DNA of 64,000 bases from NCBI RefSeq assembly GCF_001580915.1, contig NZ_LHZQ01000219.1, forward strand, positions 1 through 64,000. The letters run 5' to 3'. Made by a program: the position numbers and the translations under genes. Source of the DNA: Acetobacter tropicalis (GTDB lineage: Bacteria > Pseudomonadota > Alphaproteobacteria > Acetobacterales > Acetobacteraceae). Below, piece after piece: positions 55,071-64,000 of the stretch (its first letter is position 1; every line of letters begins with the position of its first letter). Below the pieces are notes generated by a model, which was not told where the DNA came from, did not search any database, and was given only the letters and a program-made list of their open reading frames with translations.

Positions 55071-55289
55071 ATGTCTTACGCATTGCTTGATGCAGACCGG
55101 GTTGCCAAAGCAGCCAAAACCTCCCTGGGTGTTTTGCAGGCCAGCAACGAATCTTCTGAAGCGCATCAGCGCAAGATCATCATGATTGAACGGATTGAAG
55201 CTCTGGCCCGTGCTGCGGCTGAATCTGACGCTGGCAAGGCCGTTACCCTGACTTCTGAAGAATTCTGGCTGATCAGCCGCAACTGGTAA
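55071..55289 (+). CDS. Small cytosolic protein of unknown function
   Basis: 72 residues, mostly helical: MSYALLDADRVAKAAKTSL, then SSEAHQRKIIMIERIEALARAAAESDAGK and a C-terminal EEFWLISRNW. No family is recognised. GGAGAAGAGA lies directly before ATG 55071. It precedes the PEBP-family gene by 17 bp and is probably co-transcribed with it. Confidence 0.7.
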   Translation: MSYALLDADRVAKAAKTSLGVLQASNESSEAHQRKIIMIERIEALARAAAESDAGKAVTLTSEEFWLISRNW

Positions 55290-55306
55290 CAAAGGAAAAG
55301 CACATC

Positions 55307-55801
55307 ATGGCGTTTGTTCTCTCAAGCCCGGCTTTTACTGAGGGCGCAACCCTGCCGCAGGCCCAGGTTTACAACGGCATGGGGCAATCCGGGCAGAATC
55401 TTTCCCCCGCGCTGGAGTGGAAAGGCGCGCCGGAGGGCACCAAAAGCTTCGTGATCACAGTGTATGATCCGGATGCTCCAACAGGGTCCGGCTGGTGGCA
55501 TTGGGTGGTTGCCAATATTCCTGCAAGCGTGACCAGCCTGCCCGAAGGTGCAGGGTCAGGCAAAGGCGGGCTCCCCGCAGGGGCCCTGCAGGTGCGGACT
55601 GACTTCGGCGTGCCGGGATATGGTGGGGCAGCTCCTCCGCCCGGACCGGTGCATCATTATGTTTTTACGGTGCATGCGCTGGATGTGCTTCAACTGGACG
55701 TAACCGCAGAGTCGAGCCCGGCTCTGGTTGGTTTCATGGTGCATCATCATAGTCTTGGTGCGGCCAGCCTTACGGCTGTTTATGGCGGCAAAGCATCGTA
55801 A
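55307..55801 (+). CDS. YbhB/YbcL-family protein (PEBP, Raf kinase inhibitor-like)
   Basis: 164 residues. Conserved PEBP blocks: SPALEWKGAPEGTKSFVITVYDPDAPTGSGWWHWVVANIP and PPPGPVHHYVFTVHALD, forming the anion-binding pocket. Bacterial members bind phosphate-bearing or lipid ligands; the physiological role is uncertain. No signal peptide is present. Confidence 0.93.
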   Translation: MAFVLSSPAFTEGATLPQAQVYNGMGQSGQNLSPALEWKGAPEGTKSFVITVYDPDAPTGSGWWHWVVANIPASVTSLPEGAGSGKGGLPAGALQVRTDFGVPGYGGAAPPPGPVHHYVFTVHALDVLQLDVTAESSPALVGFMVHHHSLGAASLTAVYGGKAS

Positions 55802-55851
55802 CCCTCCGACTCTAAAGAAGCCGGGAGGTCACAGGATTTTCTGTGAAGTAA

Positions 55852-55885
55852 AAAAAGGGAGGCGCTCCTACGTGCCTCCCTTTTT
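55852..55885. terminator. Bidirectional terminator between convergent genes
   Basis: AAAAAGGGAGGC at 55852-55863 pairs perfectly with GCCTCCCTTTTT at 55874-55885, with T runs on both strands. It lies between the PEBP gene and the leftward glycosyltransferase-like gene. Confidence 0.92.
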
Positions 55886-55890
55886 GTTTT

Positions 55891-58055
55891 TCAGGATGAA
55901 AGCGAGACAGAAGAGGCAGAAGCTGGAGTGTGGCGGGCCAGTTCCACCACCACATCCACCATGGATACGCTGCCATCATGGCTCAGCAGGGCCTCTTTCC
56001 CTCCCACATGATGCGGCATGACCATTAGGGGAGCCCCTTCATCCATGAATTTGATACGCAGATCATTCCAGCGGGGGGCTACAAAACGCCGGAAGGCAGC
56101 GGCCAGCGCACACTGGTCCACACACCAGTTGGTGGGGTTTTGGGGGCTATAGGCGGTATTCAGGTAGTCACTGAGAAAATGCGCAATGGGGGGCAGAAGG
56201 TCGGGCTCTCCAAAATAGGAAATGCCAGCCCCAAATCCCCATGGTTCGCCCATAACCTGTTTGCCTTCATGGTTATAGGCGTACAGACGGAACCCGTAAT
56301 CGGATGAGTTCGCCATCTGCCGCCACAAGGCCACGAAGTCTGCCGGGAAATAGCCGTCACAATCTGCCGTGATAAGCGGGCACCGGAAGCGGGCCACAAT
56401 TTCAGGCAGCATCAGATACCGTATGGCTGTGTAAGTTGCGCCATCTCGATATGTTAGCGTGCCGTGAGCAAAGCTCAGCTTGACCTTTGGGTCATGCGTG
56501 GCCAGCCATTCTGAAACCGTTGTCAGGAACGTCAACTGCTCCATGGTGGGTTGTTCCACCCCGATAAAGAGGTGAATGGCACTCCCTGATGGATCGGCGC
56601 GACAGGCCCGGACAAGGGAGAGGATCAGCTTGGGAATGAAGCGGAAATATTTGGAATCACACCCAAAGACGAGACCCAGGGCCGGAGGGATGGCGGCGGC
56701 GTTTTCTTCCGGGCTGAAATGCCATTTCCAATCAGATACGCCAAGGCGGTCTGGCACGGCGCGGGAGGAGAGTGAATTGCATTCACCCTCACTCAACCAG
56801 GAGAAGACTCCACAATTATAATGAATGGGATTAATCTTCGTCTCAATCGCCAAGGCTTTTGCATTTGCATAATGGGTATCGGCTTCTCTGCACAGGCCCG
56901 CCAGCCAGCTTGCATGCGCCATGTTCACTTCCTCCCAATAGCTGATGCCATTGAGATGGGCTTCTGCGGCCAGAAGCTTGAGGCGATGCGGAATATTTTG
57001 GCCTGTGCAGGTTTCTTCAAACCGTTCGCTGTAGGCCTGGCGTAGGTCGTGGCCATTCTGGCGTGCCAACGGCATGGGAACAAGAAGCTGGTTAAAAAGT
57101 CCGTCAAACATGGATAGGCCCATGCGGCGCAATTGTCTGGGTAAATCCAGCAGAGCGTCTTCCCCTCCCTTCAGCCGAGTGAGCAAAGGTTGAATTCGTT
57201 CCAGAGTGATATCGGGGAAACGGGTCGTCAGGGCCTCGTGCAGAAGTTGCGCGGCCGTTTCATACTCTTTGGTGCGCAGGGCCAGAATGGCGGCGTAATA
57301 GATCAGATCCGGGTTGGTATCCTGCGTGCGTGCGCAGGAGAGGAGGCCCGCTGCCAGATCCCAGAGTTCAAAAAAGCCACACGCGCGCGCTAGATGAAGC
57401 AGATACCCGGTATCCCCCGGATTCACACAAACCTTGAGGATATGCTCACGTAATTCTTCAGATACGGCCCATGGGGTGCGCTGACTGGGGCGGATTTCCC
57501 CCATCTGTAGCCGCTCTGTCAGTGTTTCCAACAACGCGGAAAGGGTGCGGGAGGGACATTGTGTCAACGTTACCCGTTGATCAGAGTCTTCGCTCCATAG
57601 GGTGAGTGTATCCCCCTTCCGTTCGGCCTGAAGGGCTTCAGCAGGCCACTTGTGGTCTCCCAGATGAATATGGTGTTCGTGGCATACGGCCCGTCCAACC
57701 CAGCGACCGTTTTCGTGCCAGTCCCTGGTCGTCAGATCTTTCAGAAGGGGAAGAAGCGTGGTGGGGATGGCCAGAAAATGTTCCCAGGCAGCGCAAATGG
57801 GTGCGGCGTCAAGTTTGTCGAGCCCGCGGCTGGAGAGGTAATGCGCGTTTGCCTTTAGCGCGATAAGCGGTCTGTTTGGAATTGAGTCGACCGGAACGAC
57901 TTTTGTAAAGCGTCACACGGCTCTACTGCGCCATCATCATGTAAAACGACAGGGGAGACCGCACGGAACAGAACATCCGTGAAGGAAGCGGGATGCATGT
58001 GCAGGCCTGTGTAACCCACCAGCGCGCCATGCCATGAGAGAAGAAAAAACGCCAT
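55891..58055 (-). pseudogene. Glycosyltransferase-like protein with a probable 5' frameshift
   Basis: The main open frame gives 558 residues from a TTG at 57567. The same frame stays open upstream for about 115 codons with no ATG, GTG or TTG (it includes KANAHYLSSRGLDKLDAAP and HEHHIHLGDHKWPAEALQ) until a TGA near 57912. A different frame starting at ATG 58055 or 57998 covers the missing N-terminus (ASFTDVLFRAVSPVVLHDD). One extra A in the AAAA run at 57901-57904 (minus strand) would join them into one protein of about 720 residues. The middle is TPR-like helical; the C-terminal half has YTAIRYLMLPEIVARFRCPLITADCDGYF, like a GT-A enzyme with a DCD metal site. A sequencing error cannot be ruled out. 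Confidence 0.6.
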
Positions 58056-58082
58056 TTCAAAACTTTATCCTGAAACGGCGTT
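58043..58082 (-). terminator. Terminator of folD-metF
   Basis: On the minus strand AACGCCGTTTCA pairs with TGAAATGGCGTT with one mismatch, followed by TTTTCTTCTC. The T-rich side overlaps the ATG at 58055, which is a reason to consider the next in-frame ATG at 57998 as the true start of the downstream gene. Confidence 0.75.
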
Positions 58083-58147
58083 CCTGAAAGAGGAATTTTA
58101 TCAGGTCAGACTGTTTTTGTGGGCAGTCAGAAAGAACAGACCTGCCT

Positions 58148-58897
58148 TTATGCCAGTGCCTCTAACAGCGGTGGCAGATACTGATCCAGTTTTACGCGAA
58201 GCGGCATCAGATAAGCCCGCCCTTTTTCCTGCGAGAGGTGCCGTAATACGGTCTGGGCAAAATGGATATTGGCCTCCAGCGTGGGTTCAAAATCCTTTGG
58301 GAACACCACATGGTTGGTGGTTTCCCAATAAGAGCGTGAGCGTGGGCCGATAACGGGAGACAAGCCCCAGAACACGGTTTCATCCCGCAGCCATTCGCGG
58401 CAGAGGTCAAACAGTTTCAGGTCAAACACGGGTTGGGTGAAGAATCCTTCCGCCCCGGCCTCTTTCTTGCGGGCAACGTCCTCCAGTTCCTGCCATGGCG
58501 CACGGCGGTAAGGATCAAATGCCGCATAAATGCGCAGGTGAGGCGCTTCCTTTTTGTAGCGGCGGATAATGCTTTCCGTGCTGTTGGGGTAGGTGCGGTG
58601 GGACAGATCTGCCGGCGGATCTCCGTGCACGACCAACACTTCTTCAAGCCCCGGCTGATCTGCGCCGGGCAGAGGGGCATCTGGAGCGATATCAATCGCC
58701 CGGATGTGGGGGACAACCCGCGCAAAGTGGGGGCGGATCAAGGCAGCAGCATCCCAACTGCGCAGCGGAAAGCGCATCAGATCCGGCACGTTCAGCGTAT
58801 CGGCTGCGGGAAACAGAGCCTTTACGCTGGCAACATCTTCCAGCAAGGCTTCCGTGCTGCGGGGGATCAGTTCAACGGAGAGGCGTGAAAGGCTCAT
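58148..58897 (-). CDS. metF: Methylenetetrahydrofolate reductase family protein
   Basis: 249 residues, somewhat shorter than the usual 290 or so. It begins [10 protein letters not shown] with the catalytic Glu position and contains [16 protein letters not shown], matching the conserved TQ-FFD block, and [10 protein letters not shown]-like sequence. It reduces 5,10-methylene- to 5-methyl-tetrahydrofolate for methionine synthesis using FAD. The start overlaps the folD stop as ATGA, so both folate enzymes are co-translated. Confidence 0.82.
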   Translation of the reverse strand: MSLSRLSVELIPRSTEALLEDVASVKALFPAADTLNVPDLMRFPLRSWDAAALIRPHFARVVPHIRAIDIAPDAPLPGADQPGLEEVLVVHGDPPADLSHRTYPNSTESIIRRYKKEAPHLRIYAAFDPYRRAPWQELEDVARKKEAGAEGFFTQPVFDLKLFDLCREWLRDETVFWGLSPVIGPRSRSYWETTNHVVFPKDFEPTLEANIHFAQTVLRHLSQEKGRAYLMPLRVKLDQYLPPLLEALA

Positions 58898-59802
58898 TCC
58901 GGTTTTCCCGTTACTAGAAGGCGCGCAGCCGTGAGAGTATTTTTCAGTAGGCAGGCAATGGTCATGGGGCCGACGCCACCCGGTACTGGCGTGATACGGC
59001 CAGCCACTTTGACGGCTTCGTTAAACACAACATCGCCGACCAACCGGGTTTTGCCGTTTTCCAGCGTGACGCGGGTGATGCCCACATCAATGACCGTGGC
59101 CCCCGGTTTGATCCAGTCACCCCGCACCAGTTCACGTACCCCGGTGGCTACCACCAGAATGTCGGCCTGCCGGGCCAATGCAGCGGTATCCCGCGTATGG
59201 ATATGCGCGATAGAGACCGTGCAGCCTTCGGCCAACAACAGCAGGGCCAGCGGCTTGCCGACCAGATTGGATGCGCCAATCACCACGGCGTGTTGGCCGT
59301 GCATGTCTCCCAACTGGTCTTTCAGCAGGAGCAGGCAGCCCAGCGGGGTGCAGGGCACAAGACCGGGGAGCCCGATTGCCAGACGCCCTGCGTTGGTTTC
59401 TCCCAGTCCATCCACATCTTTTTCGGGGCGGATGGCATTGGTCACACGCCGCGCGTCCAGCCCTTTGGGCAGCGGAAGCTGAACCAGAATGCCATGAATT
59501 TCCGGATCGTTGTTCAGGCGTTCAATCAGCGCCAGAAGTTCGGTTTCAGAGGTTGTTTCCGGCAGCATGTGCATGAAGGAGCGCATGCCTGCATGATGAG
59601 TCTGGATCGCCTTGTTGCGCACATAGACTTCGCTGGCCGGATCATTCCCTACCAGAATGACAGCCAGCCCCGGCGTGACGCCGTACTGATCATGGAAAGT
59701 ACGCACATCATCGCGGATCTGAGCGCGAAGGGAGGCGGCAAAGCCTTTGCCATCAATCAGGGAGGCCTGATGGTCGGAAGAAAGGGGAGAGGATGCGCTC
59801 AT
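58894..59802 (-). CDS. folD: Methylenetetrahydrofolate dehydrogenase/cyclohydrolase FolD
   Basis: 302 residues. Motifs: [21 protein letters not shown] with the catalytic Lys, [43 protein letters not shown] for the dinucleotide, and [20 protein letters not shown]. The bifunctional cytosolic enzyme interconverts methylene- and formyl-tetrahydrofolate. AGGA stands just before ATG 59802. It is coupled to metF. Confidence 0.96.
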   Translation of the reverse strand: MSASSPLSSDHQASLIDGKGFAASLRAQIRDDVRTFHDQYGVTPGLAVILVGNDPASEVYVRNKAIQTHHAGMRSFMHMLPETTSETELLALIERLNNDPEIHGILVQLPLPKGLDARRVTNAIRPEKDVDGLGETNAGRLAIGLPGLVPCTPLGCLLLLKDQLGDMHGQHAVVIGASNLVGKPLALLLLAEGCTVSIAHIHTRDTAALARQADILVVATGVRELVRGDWIKPGATVIDVGITRVTLENGKTRLVGDVVFNEAVKVAGRITPVPGGVGPMTIACLLKNTLTAARLLVTGKPE

Positions 59803-59966
59803 CGTTCCTGCTGCCAGTCTAATCGGGAAGGGGCGGTCTGAAGTGTTGGAGGCATACGCAAAAAAACACCTTGGGACAATGCCGCAGCCCGGTACAGCCG
59901 CAGTTTTCTGCGCGCATGTCAGGGCAGCAGGGATAAACCGGCAGCCGCCACATGTGGCGGGCTCCC

Positions 59967-61121
59967 TTACTCTGCGGCGTTATCCTGCCGATAGGGGGAA
60001 AGCTGGCCCAGCGCCTGGGCTTCTTCCGTCATTGCTGAGCGTTCGTGTTCCAGAAAGTTCGCTACACTGGCCCGAAAGGAAGGGTTTTCAATCCAGTGGG
60101 CGGAATGGGTGAGGCTGGGCACATAACCGCGTTGGATCTTGTGTTCCCCCTGTGCGCCGGCTTCTACACGTTTCAGTCCATGTGCGATGGCAAAGTCTAT
60201 GGCGCGATAATAGCAGAGTTCAAAATGCAGGAACGGCCAGTTACCCGTGCAGCCCCAGTTGCGTCCGTACAGAGTATCTTTGCCCAGCAGGTTCAGGGCG
60301 GCGGCTACTGTTTCTTCACCGTTGCGCGCTACCATCAGTACAACCCGTTCCCCCAGCCGTTCTGAAAGCAGAGGAAAGAAAGCAGGGGTGAGGTAGGCGC
60401 TGCCCCATTTGCGGTCCACCGTGTTCTGGTAAAATCTGTAGAACGCATCCCACTCGGGTTTGGTAATGTCGTTCCCGCGCAGGGTATGAAAGGTGAGGCC
60501 CGCCGCATTGGCGTCTCGCCGCTCGCGCCGCAGGACCTTGCGTTTGCGGGATGAGAGCGCCTCAAGAAAATCCTCAAAGCCCTGATAACCCCGGTTATGC
60601 CAGTGATATTGCAGCCCTAGCCGATGCAGCCAGCCACGTTTGGCCATCAGGGCACTTTCCTGCTCCTGACAGAAAGTGACATGGGCGGAAGAAAGGCCGG
60701 TATCGCCACATATCTGGCGCAGGGCATCTGCCAGCACGGCTGCAGCTTCTGGGGGAGCATCAGGGTGCACAAGCAGGCGCGGGCCGGGTGCCGGGGTAAA
60801 AGGAACGGCAATTTGCAGTTTGGGATAATACTGGCCGCCTGCGGCTTCAAAAGCGCGGGCCCAGCCTTGGTCAAACACGTATTCGCCCCAGGAATGCCCT
60901 TTCAGATAAGCGGGGCAGACGGCCGCCAAGGTGCCATCCGGGGCGTGCAGGCTGACATGCCGGGGCATCCAGCCCGTGCGGCGGGAGACAGAACCACTGT
61001 CTTCCAGCGCAGAGAGAAAGGCGTGGCTGACAAACGGGTTATCTGACCCCGCGCAGGCATCCCACGCCTCTGCCGTGAGGGAATGGATGCCTTCGTGGAG
61101 TGAAACAGACCAGTCCGGCAT
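59967..61121 (-). CDS. FemAB/GNAT-like protein (COG3146 family)
   Basis: 384 residues. The family pattern includes [65 protein letters not shown], and [44 protein letters not shown]. These proteins have duplicated acetyltransferase folds; an acyl or aminoacyl transfer is assumed but no substrate is known. AGAGGA stands seven bases before ATG 61121. It follows a RidA gene by 15 bp. Confidence 0.82.
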   Translation of the reverse strand: MPDWSVSLHEGIHSLTAEAWDACAGSDNPFVSHAFLSALEDSGSVSRRTGWMPRHVSLHAPDGTLAAVCPAYLKGHSWGEYVFDQGWARAFEAAGGQYYPKLQIAVPFTPAPGPRLLVHPDAPPEAAAVLADALRQICGDTGLSSAHVTFCQEQESALMAKRGWLHRLGLQYHWHNRGYQGFEDFLEALSSRKRKVLRRERRDANAAGLTFHTLRGNDITKPEWDAFYRFYQNTVDRKWGSAYLTPAFFPLLSERLGERVVLMVARNGEETVAAALNLLGKDTLYGRNWGCTGNWPFLHFELCYYRAIDFAIAHGLKRVEAGAQGEHKIQRGYVPSLTHSAHWIENPSFRASVANFLEHERSAMTEEAQALGQLSPYRQDNAAE

Positions 61122-61136
61122 GGCGCATCCTCTCAA

Positions 61137-61601
61137 TCAGTCGATTTCGAACAACCCTTCCACTTCAACCGGGGCATCCAGCGGCAGGGATGGCACACCC
61201 ACGGTGGAGCGGGCATGGCGGCCAGCATCACCAAATACATCCACGGCCAGATCAGAGGCACCATTCATGACGGATGCATGAGCCGTAAAATCTGGCGTGC
61301 AGGCAATAAATCCGCCCAGACGCACCACGCGTTTCACACGGCTGAGGTCACCCACGGCGGCCTTAACCTGTGCGATCACGTTGATCATGCTGTAGCGGGC
61401 AGCTTCAACAGCGGTTTCAACAGATACCGCGCCACCCAGCTTGCCTGTGGCGAACAGCTTGCCGTCAACCATGGGTAACTGGCCGGATAGAACCAGCAGG
61501 TTGCCAGTCTGCACGGTCGCTACATAGTTGGCAACAGGAGCAGCGGGTGTGGGCAGGGTGATACCTAGTGCGGCCAGACGTGCTTCAGGGGTGGTGCTCA
61601 T
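61137..61601 (-). CDS. Cytosolic RidA-family protein
   Basis: 154 residues without a signal peptide: LLVLSGQLPMVDGKLFATGKLG, AARYSMINVIAQVKAAVGDLSRVKRVVRLGGFIACTPDF and GRHARSTVGVPSLPLDAPVEVEGLFEID. The C-terminal Arg and Glu positions of the RidA active site appear present. It belongs to the longer subfamily (COG0251 relatives with VNGASDL near 118). GGAG lies nine bases before ATG 61601. It is the second RidA paralogue of the window and the only cytosolic one. Confidence 0.9.
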   Translation of the reverse strand: MSTTPEARLAALGITLPTPAAPVANYVATVQTGNLLVLSGQLPMVDGKLFATGKLGGAVSVETAVEAARYSMINVIAQVKAAVGDLSRVKRVVRLGGFIACTPDFTAHASVMNGASDLAVDVFGDAGRHARSTVGVPSLPLDAPVEVEGLFEID

Positions 61602-61682
61602 ACAATCATCTCCGTTCAGGGTGCCGCGTGCGCCATCAAAGGCGCATGCGGCGGGAAAAGAGGCTGCCCCGGCAGGCTAAAA

Positions 61683-61707
61683 GCCGGCCCCGAAAGGGAG
61701 GGCCGGC
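61683..61707 (-). terminator. Terminator of the ribonucleotide reductase-like gene
   Basis: GCCGGCCC at 61683-61690 pairs with GGGCCGGC at 61700-61707; on the minus strand TTTTAG follows. Confidence 0.7.
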
Positions 61708-61791
61708 GATAGAAAACCGCTCCGTTTGGCTCCGGCGTATCCCCCGCAACAGAGTGCAGGGCAGCGCCGGGGCTAGAGGACCAGAGTTCCG

Positions 61792-63321
61792 TTAGCTGAC
61801 AACCAGCCGCAGGCTGCCTCGTTTGCGGGGGGCAGGGTCGCTCTCATCCGCCGGGAAATCAAGCGGCAACAACGGATCAGGCTCGCCCTGCATGTCCTGA
61901 TGGGGGCCGTCGGGCAGCTTTTTACCCAGATAGGCTTCAGACAAAGCGCGAAAGGCATAATCCAGCATGGAGGTGGCGTAGGTGGCCACGGGGTCGCCTT
62001 CCACCGTGCCGGAGGGGCCGAAGCAGGAATAGGCAAAGCTGTTCACATATTCTTCCAGCGGCGCACCATATTGCAGGCCAATGCTCACGGCTTCCCCAAA
62101 GCTTTCCATCAGCCCTTTCACCATGGCGCTCTCCCGCGTGGGGGTGAGGGACAGTTCGCCTAGCGTTCCGTCTTCATACTCTCCAGTGCGCAGGAACAGG
62201 CGGTGGCCGCCAATGGCTGTTTTCTGGGTAAAGCCGCCGTGGCGGTGGGGCAGCGCACGGCGCATTCCGCGTTCCAGCTTGCGGCGTAGCGGCTGGGCGG
62301 CCGGGTCTGGCCGTGCTGGCATGCGGTCAATAAAGCCGGTCAGCGCCCGATACATGGCCATGTGCGCGGTGGGCCCAGGCAAGGGTAGTACGGTTTCCCC
62401 AGCCAGCGCGGCTGCCAGCGCGGTTTCTGTAGTGAAGCCTCGGGCCTCCAACCGGTTGACGGTGCTTTGAGCCAGCCGTCCATCCGGGCGCAGCAGGGAG
62501 AAAACGGGAGCAAGGCCGCACGCTTCCACGCCCAGCACACCATCGACTGGCCCGGAGGTGGAGAAGCCGGTTTCAATGGCTTCAAGCGGATTTTCAGTTT
62601 CTACCGCAGCTTCATTCCACACGGCCCGGAGTGTTTCGCTCAGGCCCGGCAAAACGGTCCGCACAGGCGGAAGGGGCAGGGACTCGGGGCCACAGCCGGA
62701 ATGGGCTGTCAGCGTTGCCAGTGTGGCAATGGCGCATGCGGCGGCACGGCCATCTTCACTATCATAGTCCAGCCCTACTCCAGCCAGACACGCATCCAGA
62801 TTGGTCAGCAGGATGTCCCCGGCACAGCGCGGGGCAGTGCCTGCGCCATCCACATCAGAGCTCTTGACGGCAGGCTGAGTGTTTTCAGACTGGGGTGCAA
62901 ACAGATCAGGCAGGGGTAGCTCGCCGTTGCGCTGGTTGCCCATGGTGTGGGAGGCATCACGCAGCACGCGGGAGAGCAGACGCAGGGCCGCCACAAAGGT
63001 TTCTGCGGCAAACCCTTCCCCCGGAGAGACAAAAGCGGCCAGATTGAGCACAAAGCCCGGTGGTCGATCGAACTCACATGCCCAGACGGCTTCTGTCGGA
63101 GCCGCCTGACGCATGAGCAGAAGCCAGATGAGAGACCGCGCAGTGGCGTCATCCTGTGTCAGGGCGTCCACCCAGCGCGAGGCCGCGCGCGGGAGGTCTA
63201 TTGCGTCCGTGCCGGATATGAGCTGGGCCAGCGCAGAAGCTGCGTCGGTATCCCACTCAGCGGGCAGCGTTACGGAGCGGAAAGGAGCATCCGGGTCTGC
63301 TGCGGCCTGTAGTGTGCTCAT
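61792..63321 (-). CDS. Class II ribonucleotide reductase-like protein, C-terminal type (TSCPD)
   Basis: About 509 residues. The C-terminal third matches the end of adenosylcobalamin-dependent reductases (NrdJ): GGHRLFLRTGEYEDGTLGEL, SAMVKGLMESFGEAVSIGLQYGAPLEEYVNSFAYSCFGPSG and YATSMLDYAFRALSEAYLGKK. The N-terminal two thirds lack the NPCSE-like active-site block and the paired C-terminal cysteines of a working reductase. It is likely non-catalytic, perhaps a binding or regulatory paralogue. ATG 63321 is the first credible start. Confidence 0.75.
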   Translation of the reverse strand: MSTLQAAADPDAPFRSVTLPAEWDTDAASALAQLISGTDAIDLPRAASRWVDALTQDDATARSLIWLLLMRQAAPTEAVWACEFDRPPGFVLNLAAFVSPGEGFAAETFVAALRLLSRVLRDASHTMGNQRNGELPLPDLFAPQSENTQPAVKSSDVDGAGTAPRCAGDILLTNLDACLAGVGLDYDSEDGRAAACAIATLATLTAHSGCGPESLPLPPVRTVLPGLSETLRAVWNEAAVETENPLEAIETGFSTSGPVDGVLGVEACGLAPVFSLLRPDGRLAQSTVNRLEARGFTTETALAAALAGETVLPLPGPTAHMAMYRALTGFIDRMPARPDPAAQPLRRKLERGMRRALPHRHGGFTQKTAIGGHRLFLRTGEYEDGTLGELSLTPTRESAMVKGLMESFGEAVSIGLQYGAPLEEYVNSFAYSCFGPSGTVEGDPVATYATSMLDYAFRALSEAYLGKKLPDGPHQDMQGEPDPLLPLDFPADESDPAPRKRGSLRLVVS

Positions 63322-63537
63322 GAGCACACCGTTCCAATGGCGTCTGGCTCTTGTCATGCCCGCAGTTTACGCCCTGTGCACAGGCCGATGGAACCCGGTC
63401 AGACCCCTCTGCAGATTATACAGACCCCGGTATAATGAGGATATGGGGGATAACTTTTTTCCAATCGAGCGCAGTTGATCGAACAGGCGGCCAAAAGGCA
63501 TGGACCGCGCCTTGCCAGCGGTTTTATCATCCCGTTC

Positions 63538-63906
63538 ATGGCAAATATCGGAACACGGCTGTATACGCGCCGCAAAGGGCGGCTGGTTGGCAAGGACGCC
63601 CAAGGGCGCTGCTATTACGAATCGACCGGCCCCGCACGCCGTGGCGGCGGGCTTGACCGGCCTGAACGGTGGGTGATCTACCTGAAAGGGGAAGATCCTT
63701 CCGCCGTGCCGCCGGAATGGTGGGGGTGGCTGCACCATACGCTGGATGCGCCCATTCCTGATGAAGAGCGCAAGCCATGGCAGCTTCCGTACCAACCCAA
63801 CATGACCGGCACGGCGCAGCGCTATAGCCCGCCGGGCAGTGCATACAGCAGCGGGCAGAAACCTCCTGCCACAGGAGATTATGACGCCTGGACGCCGGAT
63901 GCGTGA
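63538..63906 (+). CDS. NDUFA12-family complex I accessory protein
   Basis: 122 residues from ATG 63538 (a TTG 21 codons earlier is possible). Family blocks: GTRLYTRRKGRLVGKDAQGRCYYES, RPERWVIYLKGEDPSAVPPEWWGWLHHTLDAP and KPWQLPYQPNMTGTAQRYSPPG. This alphaproteobacterial relative of the mitochondrial 17.2 kDa subunit sits at the interface of the peripheral and membrane arms of complex I. Confidence 0.92.
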   Translation: MANIGTRLYTRRKGRLVGKDAQGRCYYESTGPARRGGGLDRPERWVIYLKGEDPSAVPPEWWGWLHHTLDAPIPDEERKPWQLPYQPNMTGTAQRYSPPGSAYSSGQKPPATGDYDAWTPDA

Positions 63907-63963
63907 TCTCGGACGCATTCCCTGCTAAGAGGAAAATCCAGAGCAGGGAGTGCAACAGGATTC

Positions 63964-64000
63964 ATGGCTTCAGTGACATCAGCAACCGCACGGCGGAATT
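63964..64000 (+). CDS. Start of a further gene, cut by the window edge
   Basis: ATG at 63964 is preceded by an AGGA site and opens MASVTSATARRN, after which the window ends. NDUFA12 genes are often followed by a DUF2155-type gene in this group, but nothing here proves that identity. Confidence 0.35.
   Translation, partial: MASVTSATARRN

Noticed and set aside
57606-57866. Plus-strand frame of 86 codons
   Set aside because: It is the shadow of the upstream, start-less part of the glycosyltransferase-like gene on the other strand.

Overview
The window looks like a chromosomal segment from an acetic acid bacterium (Acetobacteraceae, most like Acetobacter or Gluconobacter). The supporting content is a complete hopanoid operon in the order hpnA to hpnG, a phosphoketolase/acetate kinase pair, an alphaproteobacterial Cys-poor L36, an NDUFA12-type complex I accessory subunit, and periplasmic oxidative chemistry (a Tat-exported amine oxidase with a cytochrome c). 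The assignment rests on gene content and protein character; no database search was run.

Left edge to about 10.03 kb is a mobile region at a tRNA-Leu(TAA) gene. The last 23 bp of that tRNA (9944-9966) are repeated exactly at 2334-2356. Between the copies lies a 7.6 kb integrative mobilizable element: an intact tyrosine integrase beside the tRNA, two glycosyltransferase cargo genes, a candidate oriT, mobC and a relaxase. Left of the 2334 repeat are remains of a second, related element: a homologous integrase with one in-frame amber codon, a second copy of the oriT-like double hairpin, and an AT-rich gene for a small secreted protein. This looks like two related elements accreted in tandem.

From 10.1 to 25.2 kb: a YgjP-like metalloprotease and a YkgJ-type Cys-cluster protein; a polyamine-type ABC transporter that looks degenerate in all three genes; a YqjD/YqjE-like membrane pair; a MarR-controlled efflux operon (DUF1656, HlyD, NodT) without the expected FUSC membrane protein; a three-gene periplasmic module of flavin amine oxidase, cytochrome c and RidA; and ackA-xfp, which turns sugar phosphates into acetyl phosphate and then acetate plus ATP.

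From 25.6 to 36.2 kb: hpnABCDEFG (squalene synthesis, squalene-hopene cyclase, side-chain processing), divergent from hpnL, which is translationally coupled to a TyrA-like dehydrogenase. From 36.3 to 46.8 kb are housekeeping and stress genes: a TPR lipoprotein-like protein behind rpmJ, oxyR divergent from ahpC-ahpD, tRNA-Asp, a YceI protein, a DODA-type dioxygenase, ppa, a CAT-anticodon tRNA, ettA and a GNAT enzyme.

From 46.8 to 64.0 kb: mlaA-mlaC, a DjlA-like co-chaperone, a winged-helix regulator with its membrane partner, the queuosine genes queA-tgt and queG, a PEBP-family protein, a large glycosyltransferase-like gene with a probable 5' frameshift, folD-metF, a FemAB/GNAT-like protein with a cytosolic RidA, a standalone protein resembling the C-terminal part of class II ribonucleotide reductase, an NDUFA12 protein and the first codons of a further gene. 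No CRISPR array, rRNA or intact insertion sequence was seen.
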